From Bradyrhizobium sp. Ai1a-2 (GTDB lineage: Bacteria > Pseudomonadota > Alphaproteobacteria > Rhizobiales > Xanthobacteraceae): a stretch of DNA of 64,000 nt. The notes below the pieces were generated by a model. That model saw nothing but the letters and a program-made list of their open reading frames with translations, was not told the DNA's origin and ran no database searches. This document shows positions 16,706 through 25,934 of this stretch, piece by piece. The stretch covers positions 1-64,000 of the forward strand of contig NZ_AUEZ01000015.1 in assembly GCF_000426245.1 (NCBI RefSeq), written 5' to 3'. The first letter of the stretch is position 1; the number at the start of each line of letters is the position of its first letter. Made by a program: the position numbers and the translations under genes.

Positions 16706-17779
16706 CTAATGCGAGAACGGGTAGAGTTTCCAATATGCCTTGATCTGCCGCCAGCGATGCGCGAGCCCGTCCGGCTCGAACATCAGGAACGCGATGATGA
16801 TCAGTCCAATCGCAATCTCGCGCAGGAACGTGATGTTGTTGTTAAGCTCCAGCGCCCTGTCGATCGCACTGCCCTTCAATTGCAGGCTGATCCACTCCAT
16901 CGCCTCCGGCAGCAGCACCACGAAGGCTGTCCCCATCAGCGTGCCCATCACTGAGCCGGTACCGCCGATGATGACCATGGCGAGGAACAGCACGGAGCGC
17001 TCGATGCCGAAACCTTCCTGCGAGACGACAAGCTGATAGTGCGCATAGAGTGCACCGGCGATGCCGGCGAAGAACGCGGCAATGCCGAACGACAGCGTGC
17101 GGTATTTGGTCAGGTTGATGCCCATGATCTCGGCGGAGAGATAATGGTCGCGGATCGCAATCAGCGCGCGTCCATCGCGCGTGCGCATCAGATTGGTGAC
17201 CAGGAGATAGCTGACGACGAGGTAACTCAGCACGACATAGAAATATTGGCGGTCACCGCGCAGCGTGTAGCCGAAGATCGAAAATGGCTCGGCGCTCGCC
17301 GGCACCGAGCCGCCGGAGAACCATTCGGCGCGCGAAAAGAAGTCGAGCAGGATGTATTGTGCGGCGAGCGTCGCGATGGCGAGATAAAGCCCCTTCAGCC
17401 GCGCGGCTGGCACGCCGAAGACCAGGCCGACCAGCGCTGTGACGAAACCCGCAAGTGGGATGGCGAAGAACACCGGGATCGGCGCATTGTTCGAGATATA
17501 GGCCGAGGTGAAGGCGCCAAGCAGGAAGAATGCCGCGTGGCCGATCGAGATCTGCCCGGTGAAGCCGACCAGCACGTTGAGGCCGAGTGCCGCGATCGCG
17601 AAGATGCCGATCTGGATCGAGACGCTGAGCCAGTAATTCGAAAAGACGTAAGGCGCGAGGCAGGCCAGCACGATGCCGGCCATCGCGAAATTGCGGCTGG
17701 TGATGGTCGGAAAGATCGTGGTGTCTGCCGCGTAGGTGGTGCGGAAGTCGCCGGAGGGAATCAGGGAAGGCGTCGCCAT
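16706..17779 (-). CDS. livM: ABC transporter permease, LivM type
   Basis: A 357-residue inner-membrane permease with about ten hydrophobic segments from residue 30 onward. The conserved segment GLNVLVGFTGQISIGHAAFFLLGAFTSAY, here at about 83-111, is the LivM signature, and GGTGSVMGTLMGTAF is the second conserved loop that contacts the ATPases. It forms the translocation path with LivH. It starts 2 nt after the livH stop (TGACCATG), so translation is coupled. The N-terminus is about 30 residues longer than in E. coli-type LivM, without a recognisable domain. Confidence 0.88.
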   Translation of the reverse strand: MATPSLIPSGDFRTTYAADTTIFPTITSRNFAMAGIVLACLAPYVFSNYWLSVSIQIGIFAIAALGLNVLVGFTGQISIGHAAFFLLGAFTSAYISNNAPIPVFFAIPLAGFVTALVGLVFGVPAARLKGLYLAIATLAAQYILLDFFSRAEWFSGGSVPASAEPFSIFGYTLRGDRQYFYVVLSYLVVSYLLVTNLMRTRDGRALIAIRDHYLSAEIMGINLTKYRTLSFGIAAFFAGIAGALYAHYQLVVSQEGFGIERSVLFLAMVIIGGTGSVMGTLMGTAFVVLLPEAMEWISLQLKGSAIDRALELNNNITFLREIAIGLIIIAFLMFEPDGLAHRWRQIKAYWKLYPFSH

Positions 17780-17781
17780 GG

Positions 17782-18675
17782 TCAGACCCGCTCAATATCC
17801 TTGGTGCCGAACAGGCCGTAGGGCTTGATCATCAGGATGATGATCAAGACGTAGAACGGCGCGATCTCGTAGAGATTGCCCCAGTGCAGGTACTGGCTGT
17901 CGACATATTGCGCGACATTCTCGAGCAGCCCGATGATGATGCCGCCGAGCACGGCTCCACCCACCGAATCGAGCCCGCCGAGGATTGCCGCCGGAAATAC
18001 CTTGATGCCGTAGGCGGAGAGGCCGGACGAGACGCCGTTGACGACGGCCACGACGACGCCCGCGACCGCCGATACGGTCGCCGAGATCGCCCAGGCCATC
18101 GCAAACACGCTTTTCACGGAAATGCCGAGCGACTGCGCAACCTGCTGGTTGAAGGCGGTAGCGCGCATCGCCAGGCCGTATTTTGAGGCGCGGAAGAACC
18201 AGGCCATGCCGATCATCATCGCGATCGAAACCACGAGACTCATCACATAGACGGTTTGGATCTGCAGGCCGAACAGGTGGACCGATTGGCTCTGGAACAC
18301 GCGTGGGAACGGCTGCGGGTTGACACCGAACATCCATTTCAGCGCGGCCTGGAACACCGTGGAGAGCCCAATGGTCACCATGATGACGGAGATGATCGGT
18401 TCGCCAATCATTGGCCGCAGGATCACGATCTGGATCGCGATGCCGAAGATGAACATGAACACCAGCGTGATCGGCATGCCCAGCCAGAACGGCACCTGGT
18501 ATTTGGCGAGGAGTGCCCAGCACACCCAGGCGCCGATCAACAGCAGCTCGCCTTGCGCGAAGTTCACGACCTGTGTCGCCTTGTAGATCAGCACGAACGA
18601 CATCGCGACCACGCCGTAGAGCGTGCCGACCACGAGGCCGTTGATCAGGAGCTGGAGCAGGAATTGGGTGTTCAT
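17782..18675 (-). CDS. livH: ABC transporter permease, LivH type
   Basis: A 297-residue permease with seven to eight membrane segments. The start LLINGLVVGTLYGVVAMSFVLIY and the segment VVNFAQGELLLIGAW are the LivH signature. AILGGLDSVGGAVLGGIIIG near residue 230 is the coupling-loop region facing the ATP-binding proteins. Partner of LivM directly downstream. The gene follows a palindromic repeat of about 150 bp that separates it from the acyl-CoA ligase upstream. The ribosome binding site is weak, and expression may come from a promoter beyond the repeat or by read-through. Confidence 0.88.
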   Translation of the reverse strand: MNTQFLLQLLINGLVVGTLYGVVAMSFVLIYKATQVVNFAQGELLLIGAWVCWALLAKYQVPFWLGMPITLVFMFIFGIAIQIVILRPMIGEPIISVIMVTIGLSTVFQAALKWMFGVNPQPFPRVFQSQSVHLFGLQIQTVYVMSLVVSIAMMIGMAWFFRASKYGLAMRATAFNQQVAQSLGISVKSVFAMAWAISATVSAVAGVVVAVVNGVSSGLSAYGIKVFPAAILGGLDSVGGAVLGGIIIGLLENVAQYVDSQYLHWGNLYEIAPFYVLIIILMIKPYGLFGTKDIERV

Positions 18676-18713
18676 GTTGATTTGCGACTGACGAAAGAGG
18701 GGAACGCCGCCAT

Positions 18714-18862
18714 GCCCTCTCCCCTTGTGGGGGAGGGTGGCGTCGCGAAGCGACGCCGGGTGAGGGGTTGCCTCTGCGTCGGGAGTGCGGGGAGGGAACC
18801 CCTCATCCTAACGAGGCCTTGTCTACTGGCGGAGCAGCCCTCTCCCACAAGGGGAGAGGGCA
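18714..18862. repeat. Palindromic repeat, CCCTCTCCCC...GGGGAGAGGG family
   Basis: A 150-bp element whose ends are inverted copies: CCCTCTCCCCTTGTGGG at the left against CCCACAAGGGGAGAGGG at the right. The inside contains a second hairpin (GGCGTCGCGAAGCGACGCC). It lies in the 220-bp gap between the acyl-CoA ligase and livH, and can fold into one long cruciform or mRNA hairpin. This resembles widespread alphaproteobacterial intergenic repeats. It probably dampens or tunes read-through within the operon. Confidence 0.7.
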
Positions 18863-18895
18863 CTACAATGCGCATCGCGCTTTGGCTCTGTTGCA

Positions 18896-20824
18896 TCATT
18901 CCGCGGCCTCGGTGGTCATCGCAGGCGCCAGGTCCACGACCTTCAGCGTGGTCCGCACGCGCTGGGTGGTGCCATCCTGGAAGCGGATCACGGTATCGAC
19001 CGGAATGCTCGCCTCGCCACGATAGATCGCGTCGATGATGTCGGCGTATTTCTCGTTGATGACGCCGCGGCGCACTTTTCGGGTGCGGGTCAGCTCGCCG
19101 TCGTCGGCGTCGAGTTCCTTGTAGAGCAGCAGGAATCGGGAGATCCGTTGGGCGGGCGGCAGCGAGGCGTTGACGGTCTCGACTTCCTTCCGCAACAGCG
19201 CATAGACCTCGGGACGCGAGGAGAGGTCGCTGTAAGTCGTGAACGAGATCCGGCTCTTCTCCGCCCATTTCGAGATGATGGAGTAGCGGATACAGATCAT
19301 GGAGGCGAGCGCATCGCGACCGGCGCCGAGCACCACCGCTTCCGCAATATAGGGCGAGAACTTCAGCTTGTTCTCGATATATTGCGGCGAGAAGCGGTCG
19401 CCGCGCGAGGTCTCGGCAAGATCCTTGATGCGGTCGATCACCACGAGCTGCTGGTTGTCGTTGAAATAGCCGGCATCGCCCGAGCGCATCCAGCCATCCT
19501 GGATGTCGGCTACGGACGCCTCCGGGTTCTTGTAGTACCCCAGGAACATGTTGGGGTGGCGCACCACGATCTCGCCAACGCCGTTGACATCGGGATGGTC
19601 GACGCGGATCTCGATCGTTTTGTCCATCGCGACACCCGTAGTGTCGGGGTCGACTTCGCCAGGCGGATGCAGCGTGTAGGCGCCGAGCAGCTCGGTCTGG
19701 CCATACAGCGTGCGCAGTGGCACGCCCATTGCCCGGAAGAATTTGAACGTATCGGGGCCGAGCGCCGCGCCACCGGTTGCCGCCGAGCGCAGCCGCGTGA
19801 AACCCAGCCGGTCGCGGAGCGCACGGAATAGAAGCTGGTCCGCGACTAACGAACGCTTGCCCTGCTCGAGGGCCGCAAGCCCAGTTTTCATGCCGAGGTC
19901 ATAGAGCCTTTGCTTCAACGGCGACGAATCCATCACGCCGGCGCGCACGTCGGCCGCGATCGCCTCCCATACCCGCGGCGCGAACAGCACGAAGGTCGGC
20001 GCGATCTCGCGGAAATCGTGCATCATGGTGTCGGGCTCTTCGACGAAGTTGACCTTCATCCGGCAAAGCAGGCCTTTGCCGAGCGCGTAGACCTGCTCCA
20101 TGATCCAGGGCAGCGGCAGCACCGACACATACTCGTCGTCCGGTCCCTTCGGATCGAAGGAGAGATAGGTCGCGCAGTGCTTGAGCACGCGGCCCGCGGC
20201 GAGCATCGCCAGCTTCGGATTGGCCGTCGTGCCTGACGTCGTGCAGAGGATCGCGACGTTTTCGCCATCAGTGGCATCGACCAGCGTGTCGTAGAGGCCA
20301 GGCTCTCGCGCGGCGCGCTCGCGGCCGAGGCCAGCAAGCTTGCTTGCCTCCATCAGGCGCGGATCGTCATACTTCCGCATGCCGCGCGGATCGGAATAGA
20401 CGATGTGCTTCAGGTGCGGCGCACGGTCGGCTAGCCCCAGGAGCTTGTCGACCTGCTCCTCATCCTCGGCGAACACGAGCTTCGCCTCGCCATAATTCAG
20501 GAGGTAGGCCGCTTCCTCATCCAGCACGTCGCGGTAAAGCCCAAGACTCATGCCGCCGATCGCGTGGCTGGCGATCTCGGCGGCGACCCAGTCCGGGCGA
20601 TTGTCGCCGATGATGCCGATGACGTCACCGCGGCCAAGACCCAGTTCGATCATGCCGAGCGCGAATTCCCGCACGCGGGCCTGATAGTCGTCCCAGGTGA
20701 ATTCACGCCACAGACCAAGGTCTTTCTCGCGCAGCGCAATCTCGCGGCCATGTTCCCTGGCGTTCAGCCGCAGCATCTTGGGAAAGGTGTCGGCCTGTGC
20801 GGCGCGCCCGGCGTAATCCATCAT
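18896..20824 (-). CDS. Long-chain acyl-CoA synthetase-like AMP-forming ligase
   Basis: A 642-residue adenylate-forming enzyme. The P-loop-like motif is AILCTTSGTTANPK, the adenine region GQTELLGAYTLHP, the ribose-binding segment RSGDAGYFNDNQQLVVIDRIKD and the late lysine region about 20-40 residues from the end. It would convert a carboxylic acid to its CoA thioester using ATP. Length and the GTTANPK motif fit the long-chain/FadD15-like branch seen inside Liv transporter operons. Its ATG overlaps the livG stop by 4 nt (ATGA), so uptake and activation are translationally coupled. That supports a role in trapping an imported acid inside the cell. Actual substrate unknown. Confidence 0.85.
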   Translation of the reverse strand: MMDYAGRAAQADTFPKMLRLNAREHGREIALREKDLGLWREFTWDDYQARVREFALGMIELGLGRGDVIGIIGDNRPDWVAAEIASHAIGGMSLGLYRDVLDEEAAYLLNYGEAKLVFAEDEEQVDKLLGLADRAPHLKHIVYSDPRGMRKYDDPRLMEASKLAGLGRERAAREPGLYDTLVDATDGENVAILCTTSGTTANPKLAMLAAGRVLKHCATYLSFDPKGPDDEYVSVLPLPWIMEQVYALGKGLLCRMKVNFVEEPDTMMHDFREIAPTFVLFAPRVWEAIAADVRAGVMDSSPLKQRLYDLGMKTGLAALEQGKRSLVADQLLFRALRDRLGFTRLRSAATGGAALGPDTFKFFRAMGVPLRTLYGQTELLGAYTLHPPGEVDPDTTGVAMDKTIEIRVDHPDVNGVGEIVVRHPNMFLGYYKNPEASVADIQDGWMRSGDAGYFNDNQQLVVIDRIKDLAETSRGDRFSPQYIENKLKFSPYIAEAVVLGAGRDALASMICIRYSIISKWAEKSRISFTTYSDLSSRPEVYALLRKEVETVNASLPPAQRISRFLLLYKELDADDGELTRTRKVRRGVINEKYADIIDAIYRGEASIPVDTVIRFQDGTTQRVRTTLKVVDLAPAMTTEAAE

Positions 20825-21642
20825 GCCGCGCTCTCCCGCGGCAGCGGCACGTCATCGGGATCGACCAGCGCCTCATCCTCTTCGCCGAGATAGGCGCGCT
20901 TGACGTGGGGATCGGCGAGCACGGCCGCGGGGTCGCCCTCGGCGATCTTGCGGCCGAAATCGAGCACCATCACGCGGTGGGAGATGTCCATCACCACGCC
21001 CATGTCGTGCTCGATCATCACGACGGTCATGCCGAACTCTTCGTTGAGATCGACGATGTAGCGCGTCATGTCCTCCTTCTCTTCGAAGTTCATGCCGGCC
21101 ATCGGCTCGTCCAGCAGGATCAGCTGCGGTTCGAGCGCCATCGCGCGGGCGAGTTCCACGCGCTTGCGCAGGCCATAGGGAAGCGTGCCGGCGGTCGCCT
21201 TGCGCACCGACTGCAGGTCGAGGAAATCGATGATCTCCTCGACCTTGCGGCGATGGTCGAGTTCCTCGCGCCGCGCGCCGGTCAGCCAGTACAGCGATCC
21301 CGTGATGAAATTGTTCTTCAGCAGGTGATGGCGGCCGACCATGATGTTGTCGAGCACGCTCATGTGGTGGAACAGCGCGAGATTCTGAAAGGTGCGGCCG
21401 ATGCCGAGCGAGGGCCGGGCGTTCGGATTGAGGCCGGTGATATCCTTGCCGCGATAGAACAGCTGGCCTTCGGTCGGCTTGTAGCGGCCGGAAATGCAGT
21501 TGACGATCGAGGTCTTGCCGGCCCCGTTGGGGCCGATGATGGAGAACAATTCGCCGGGCTTGACGCCAAAGCTCACTTCGGTCAGCGCACGGACGCCACC
21601 AAAGCGCAGCGACACCCCGCGCACCTCCAACGTGTAATCCAC
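20821..21642 (-). CDS. livG: ABC transporter ATP-binding protein, LivG type
   Basis: A 273-residue ATPase. Walker A is GPNGAGKTS, the LivG-specific insert GIGRTFQNLALFHHMSVLDNIMVGRH follows, and LPYGLRKRVELARAM replaces the usual LSGG signature, as in many LivG proteins. Walker B is LILLDEP with MIEHDMG after it. I read a GTG start at 21642, with GGAGGG at the proper distance. It is the first gene of the leftward Liv/ligase operon and overlaps the ligase by 4 nt. The divergent regulator gene begins 334 bp away. Confidence 0.87.
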   Translation of the reverse strand: MDYTLEVRGVSLRFGGVRALTEVSFGVKPGELFSIIGPNGAGKTSIVNCISGRYKPTEGQLFYRGKDITGLNPNARPSLGIGRTFQNLALFHHMSVLDNIMVGRHHLLKNNFITGSLYWLTGARREELDHRRKVEEIIDFLDLQSVRKATAGTLPYGLRKRVELARAMALEPQLILLDEPMAGMNFEEKEDMTRYIVDLNEEFGMTVVMIEHDMGVVMDISHRVMVLDFGRKIAEGDPAAVLADPHVKRAYLGEEDEALVDPDDVPLPRESAA

Positions 21643-21976
21643 CTATTCCCTCCAGAAGCGGCGCTTCACGCGCTCTTTGTCTCTTGTTGCAAAGACAGCG
21701 ATAATCTTACATCGGCCGTTCCGGCTAAGCCATCCGACTAATGGTGCCTCGTTCCGCTCGCGAACGCGACCTCTTCATGCGCGCTAACGCCGCACCCGGC
21801 ACGTTGTCGGCTCGCACTTCCACAGGTGTCGTGCAGCTGACATTGCGCCGGTGGCCCTGCATAGGGCAAAGCGATACGGTGAAATGTCTTGTGCCCGACA
21901 ATTGGCTGCCAAATTTCGTTCAGCCTGTGTGTTGTTGCGGTGCAACATAACGAGACGGACTACAGTCAACGGGATC
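21643..21976. promoter_or_regulatory. Divergent control region between livG and a Crp/Fnr regulator
   Basis: A 334-bp gap that must hold promoters for both the Liv/ligase operon and the regulator. Two compact inverted repeats stand close to the regulator start: TTGGCTGCCAA (21902-21912) and TGTTGCGGTGCAACA (21933-21947). The dyads resemble Crp/Fnr-type half-site pairs in size, though not the canonical TTGA-N6-TCAA. They are good candidates for autoregulatory operators. Their use is inferred. Confidence 0.45.
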
Positions 21977-22651
21977 ATGATTGCTGCCGACTATCTGAAG
22001 CGCATCGCGGCATGGTCGCGCGAACTGGATGACCGCGAGATCGAGGTCGCGCGCAGCGGCATCACCGAGAAATCCTATGGCGCCGATGAATTCATCTTCA
22101 TGCGCGGCGACCGTTTCGATTACTGGACCGGCGTGGTCACGGGTCTGGCGCGGATGGGCATCGTCTCCCGCGGCGGCAAGGCTGCAAGCTTCGCCGGATT
22201 GACTGCCGGCGCTTGGTTTGGCGAGGGGTCGGTGCTGAAGAATGAAGCGCGGCGTTACGACGTCGTGGCATTGCGCGACACGCGGCTGGCCATGATGGAT
22301 CGCAAGACCTTCGTCTGGCTGTTCGAAAACAGCGTGGCGTTCAACCGTTTCCTGGTGGCGCAGCTCAACGAGCGGCTTGGCCAGTTCATTGCGCTCCTGG
22401 AATATGGCCGTACCCTGGATGCGACCGCGCGGCTGGCGCGTTCCATCGCCTCCCTGTTCAACCCAATTCTCTACCCCGAGCTGTCGCGCCACCTGGAGAT
22501 CACGCAGGAGGAAATCGGCGCGCTTTCCGGCATCTCGCGGCAGAATGCGAACCAGTGCCTGAAGCGGCTGGAGAAGGAGGGGCTCCTGCGGCTGGAATAT
22601 GGCGGTGTGACCATCGTCGACCTCGAACGTCTCCGCCACTACGGCGAATAG
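21977..22651 (+). CDS. Crp/Fnr-family transcriptional regulator
   Basis: A 224-residue regulator. Residues about 20-130 form the cyclic-nucleotide-binding-like beta barrel (FIFMRGDRFDYWTGVVTGLARM, then AGAWFGEGSVL). A dimer helix follows, and the C-terminal winged helix has LEITQEEIGALSGISRQN, the DNA-recognition helix. No cysteine cluster for an Fe-S centre is present, so it is not Fnr proper. The effector is unknown. I place the start at ATG 21977 behind CGGGAT, since upstream codons lack family similarity. Divergent placement against the Liv/ligase operon suggests it controls that operon in response to the imported compound or its CoA ester. Confidence 0.85.
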   Translation: MIAADYLKRIAAWSRELDDREIEVARSGITEKSYGADEFIFMRGDRFDYWTGVVTGLARMGIVSRGGKAASFAGLTAGAWFGEGSVLKNEARRYDVVALRDTRLAMMDRKTFVWLFENSVAFNRFLVAQLNERLGQFIALLEYGRTLDATARLARSIASLFNPILYPELSRHLEITQEEIGALSGISRQNANQCLKRLEKEGLLRLEYGGVTIVDLERLRHYGE

Positions 22652-22801
22652 TGCTGCCGACCGGTTCGACGTCGTGTCCACCCCGAAAGCTTGAGCCTAA
22701 CGGCCTGATTCCAAACGGTTATGGCATTAGACTCCGCGGAGGACGGATGCTACAGACCGAGCCGTTCGCAACCGGCGCAGTTCCGCGCTCTCGGAGAGGA
22801 T

Positions 22802-23887
22802 ATGGCGGTTCAGGACTCCAAGCGACGCGTCGCGCTGATCACGGGCGTCACCGGCCAGGACGGCGCTTACCTCGCTGAATATCTGCTCGGCCTCGGCTAC
22901 ACCGTCCACGGCATCAAGCGCCGGTCGTCGTCGTTCAATACGGCGCGCGTCGATCACCTCTATCAGGATCGCCATGCCGGCAACGTGCCGTTCCTGCTGC
23001 ATTATGGCGACATGACGGACTCGACCAACCTGATCCGGCTGATGCAGCAGATCAGGCCGACCGAGATTTATAATCTCGCCGCTCAAAGCCATGTCGGCGT
23101 CAGCTTCGAGAGCCCGGAATATACGGCGAATGCCGATGCCGTCGGTGTGCTGCGCCTCTTGGAGGCGATCCGCATCCTCGGCATGGAGAAGGAGACGCGG
23201 TTCTATCAGGCCTCCACATCGGAGCTCTATGGCCTGGTCCAGGAAGTGCCGCAGAAAGAAACCACGCCGTTCTATCCGCGTTCGCCCTACGGCGTGGCAA
23301 AGCTTTACGGCTACTGGATCACGGTGAACTACCGCGAGGCCTACGGCATGTATGCTTCGAACGGGATCCTGTTCAACCATGAAAGCCCGATTCGCGGCGA
23401 GACCTTCGTCACCCGCAAGATCACCCGCGGCGTCGCCCGCATCGAGGTCGGATTAGAGGACACGCTTTATCTCGGCAATCTCGAGGCCAAGCGCGACTGG
23501 GGGCATGCGCGGGACTATATCGAAGGTATGCACAGGATCCTGCAGGCGGATGCGCCGGGCGATTTCGTGCTGGCGACCGGCGAGACGCGCTCGGTGCGCG
23601 AATTCGTGGAACTTGCGTTTGCCGAAGTCGGCCGCGCAATCGAGTGGCGCGGGAAGGGCGTTGACGAGATCGGGGTCGACACAAAGTCCGGCAAGACCGT
23701 GGTCCGTATCGATCCGACCTATTTCCGCCCGACCGAGGTCGATCTTCTGATCGGCGACGCCAGCAAGGCGCGCGAGAAGCTCGGCTGGCAGCCGAAGACC
23801 AGCTTTGCCCAGCTCGTGAAGGAAATGGTCGCGAGCGACCTTGCCGAGGCGAGGCAGGAGGCCGCCCATGGCAAGAACGCCGTTTGA
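22802..23887 (+). CDS. gmd: GDP-mannose 4,6-dehydratase
   Basis: A 361-residue SDR enzyme. GVTGQDG (15-21) is the NADP-binding motif typical of [21 protein letters not shown] and [13 protein letters not shown] follow, then STSELYG and SPYGVAK with the catalytic Tyr-x3-Lys. [18 protein letters not shown] is the family's substrate-binding signature. It converts GDP-mannose to GDP-4-keto-6-deoxymannose. The start at 22802 is backed by GGAGAGG just upstream. It overlaps fcl by 20 nt. GDP-mannose would come from ManC at 60963. Confidence 0.95.
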   Translation: MAVQDSKRRVALITGVTGQDGAYLAEYLLGLGYTVHGIKRRSSSFNTARVDHLYQDRHAGNVPFLLHYGDMTDSTNLIRLMQQIRPTEIYNLAAQSHVGVSFESPEYTANADAVGVLRLLEAIRILGMEKETRFYQASTSELYGLVQEVPQKETTPFYPRSPYGVAKLYGYWITVNYREAYGMYASNGILFNHESPIRGETFVTRKITRGVARIEVGLEDTLYLGNLEAKRDWGHARDYIEGMHRILQADAPGDFVLATGETRSVREFVELAFAEVGRAIEWRGKGVDEIGVDTKSGKTVVRIDPTYFRPTEVDLLIGDASKAREKLGWQPKTSFAQLVKEMVASDLAEARQEAAHGKNAV

Positions 23888-24824
23888 GCTGAAAGGCAAA
23901 ACGGTCTTTGTCGCCGGCCACCGCGGCATGGTCGGCTCGGCGCTGGTGCGGCGGCTCGCGCAGGAGGATGTCGACGTTCTGACGGTGCCGCGCGGCGAGG
24001 TCGATCTGCGCGACCAGACGGCGGTCAACCGGTGGTTTGCAGCCAGGCGGCCGCAGGTGGTGTTCCTGGCGGCGGCGAAAGTCGGCGGCATCGCCGCCAA
24101 CGACCTGCTGCGCGCCGAGTTCCTCTACGACAATCTGGCGATCGCGACCAACGTGATCCATGCGGCTCACGTCAACGGAACCGAAAAGCTGATGTTCTTC
24201 GGCTCTTCCTGCATCTATCCGCGCTTGGCAGCACAGCCGCTGCGCGAGGACTCGATGCTGACCGGGCCGCTGGAGGAGACCAATGAGCCTTACGCGATCG
24301 CCAAGATCGCGGGCATCAAGATGGTGGAAACCTATCGCAGCCAGTACGGCGCGGATTTCATCAGCGTGATGCCGACCAATCTTTATGGTCGCGGCGATAA
24401 TTATCATCCCGAATACAGCCACGTCGTCGCGGCTTTGATCCGCCGTTTCCATGAGGCGAAAGCGTCCGGGGCGAAGAATGTTGTGGTCTGGGGCACCGGC
24501 ACGCCGCGGCGCGAATTCCTTTATGTCGACGATCTCGCCGACGCCTGCATCCACTTGATGAAGGTCTATTCCGACAGCGGCCTGGTCAATATCGGCACCG
24601 GGAAGGACATCACGATCGCGGAATTCGCCCGCGTCGTCGCGGCGACGATCGGCTACGACGGCGAGATCAGCTATGATACCTCGCGGCCTGATGGCACGCC
24701 GCGCAAATTGCTCGACGTCAGCCGGCTGACTGCGCTTGGCTGGCGAGCTAAGACATCATTGGAAGACGGCATCGGGCTTGCCTATCAGGCATACCTCAGC
24801 GAGACCCGGCAGGCGGCTGAGTAG
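23868..24824 (+). CDS. fcl: GDP-L-fucose synthase
   Basis: A 318-residue bifunctional epimerase/reductase. The NADP motif is GHRGMVGSA (17-25), FGSSCIYP carries the catalytic serine, and [11 protein letters not shown] the Tyr-x3-Lys. [23 protein letters not shown] is the GFS family segment. It makes GDP-L-fucose from the Gmd product. A perfect AGGAGG at 23856-23861 inside the end of gmd precedes ATG 23868, giving a 20-nt overlap and tight coupling. Fucose is a common part of rhizobial O-antigens and EPS. Confidence 0.95.
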   Translation: MARTPFELKGKTVFVAGHRGMVGSALVRRLAQEDVDVLTVPRGEVDLRDQTAVNRWFAARRPQVVFLAAAKVGGIAANDLLRAEFLYDNLAIATNVIHAAHVNGTEKLMFFGSSCIYPRLAAQPLREDSMLTGPLEETNEPYAIAKIAGIKMVETYRSQYGADFISVMPTNLYGRGDNYHPEYSHVVAALIRRFHEAKASGAKNVVVWGTGTPRREFLYVDDLADACIHLMKVYSDSGLVNIGTGKDITIAEFARVVAATIGYDGEISYDTSRPDGTPRKLLDVSRLTALGWRAKTSLEDGIGLAYQAYLSETRQAAE

Positions 24825-24844
24825 GAGGCTGCCCGCACCTTTGC

Positions 24845-24931
24845 CGTCATTGCGAGCGGAGCGAAGCAATCCATGTCGCCGCTTGCTGAGACATGGATTG
24901 CTTCGTCGCTTCGCGCCTCGCAATAACGGGA
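24845..24931. repeat. Palindromic repeat, GTCATTGCGAG family, copy 1
   Basis: An 87-bp element between fcl and the convergent hemD-like gene. Left arm GTCATTGCGAGCGGAGCG...CAATCCATGT pairs with right arm ACATGGATTGCTTCG...CTCGCAAT, leaving a short central loop. A related copy lies at 33184-33301. Placed between convergent genes, it could act as a bidirectional transcription end. Confidence 0.75.
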
Positions 24932-24938
24932 GAGGCGA

Positions 24939-25781
24939 CTACCGTGTCCCCATCCGCGGCGGGTGCTTCGCCAGCGCCACAGCCATCGCCGAGATCAGCG
25001 GCTTCATGAAATAGGCATCGTTCGCCGGCGCGATGTCGGTGCGCAGGCCGTGCGCGGCGAGTTCGCCCGAGACCGCCGGCCCGACCGAGGCGATCGACGT
25101 GCGCTCGAGGCCCTGGCGCAGCCGCTCCTCAAGGCCATACGCGCGCGCGGCTTCAAGCAGCCGGCGCACCTGGCCCAGATTGGTCAGCGCGATCGCATCG
25201 ATGTGGCCGTCTCCCAACTCGCCGATGGCAGCGACGATGTTGGCGTCGGCGGCCTTGGGGTCATAGACATAGGGCAGCACGGTATCGACCTCGGCGGCCT
25301 GGGCTTCGATCGCGCCGATCAATCCGCTGTGATCCTTGTCCGGATAGAGCTGCAGGCCGAGGCGATGGCCCTTCAGATCGATCCGGGACAGCATCTCGAT
25401 GACGCCTTCCGAGGTCGGTTTCTCGGTCGTCATCTGCGGCTCCAGCCCGATTTCGCGCAGTGCCCGGCCAGGTTTTGGGCCACGAGCGAATTTGCGGGCT
25501 TTGGTCAGCGCCGCAACGAACTCCTGCTCGACGCCGATGCGGCGGACGACCTTCATCAGCCGCCGCAGGCCCTCGCCGGTCATGAGCACCAGATCGTCGA
25601 AGGGCCGTTCGATGCAGCGCTTGATCCAGGCCTCCATCGGCGCCGGGTCCGGCGCGTCGTGGATCGCGAACATCGGACATTGCAGGACGTCGGCGCCCTG
25701 TTCGGCGAGCAGGCGGGAGAATTGCGCCTCCTCGCGCGTCTCCAGGATCAGGATGCGGTAGCCGTTCAGCCGGTCAGCCAT
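24939..25781 (-). CDS. Uroporphyrinogen-III synthase family protein
   Basis: A 280-residue soluble protein of the HemD fold. ILILETREEAQFSRLLAEQGADVLQCPMFAI is the typical first beta-strand/helix, DLVLMTGEGLRRL the domain crossover, and ALTNLGQVRRLLEAA with IASVGPAVSGELAAHGL the second-domain signature. HemD closes hydroxymethylbilane to uroporphyrinogen III. The gene is isolated from other haem or cobalamin genes, so it may be a second HemD-like protein rather than the housekeeping one. Start at ATG 25781, with GAGAGG upstream. The longer open frame adds 17 unlikely residues. Convergent with fcl. Confidence 0.7.
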   Translation of the reverse strand: MADRLNGYRILILETREEAQFSRLLAEQGADVLQCPMFAIHDAPDPAPMEAWIKRCIERPFDDLVLMTGEGLRRLMKVVRRIGVEQEFVAALTKARKFARGPKPGRALREIGLEPQMTTEKPTSEGVIEMLSRIDLKGHRLGLQLYPDKDHSGLIGAIEAQAAEVDTVLPYVYDPKAADANIVAAIGELGDGHIDAIALTNLGQVRRLLEAARAYGLEERLRQGLERTSIASVGPAVSGELAAHGLRTDIAPANDAYFMKPLISAMAVALAKHPPRMGTR

Positions 25782-25934
25782 GATGTGCCTCTCGTAGAGT
25801 TTAATTTGGCCCCTGCCGTGGGATTGGCGCAAGGGCGACGGCGGTGGTAGAGCAGGGCGGCAAGTCCGCGTTCCCCGCGGTTGCTCAAGCCTTAATCAAT
25901 CAAGCCCTGATCGGCCAAGTCTCGACCCATCGCC

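Noticed and set aside
24845..24931. CRISPR-like array in the repeat-rich gaps
   Set aside because: The repeats are single palindromic elements, not regularly spaced direct repeats with unique spacers, and no cas gene is present.
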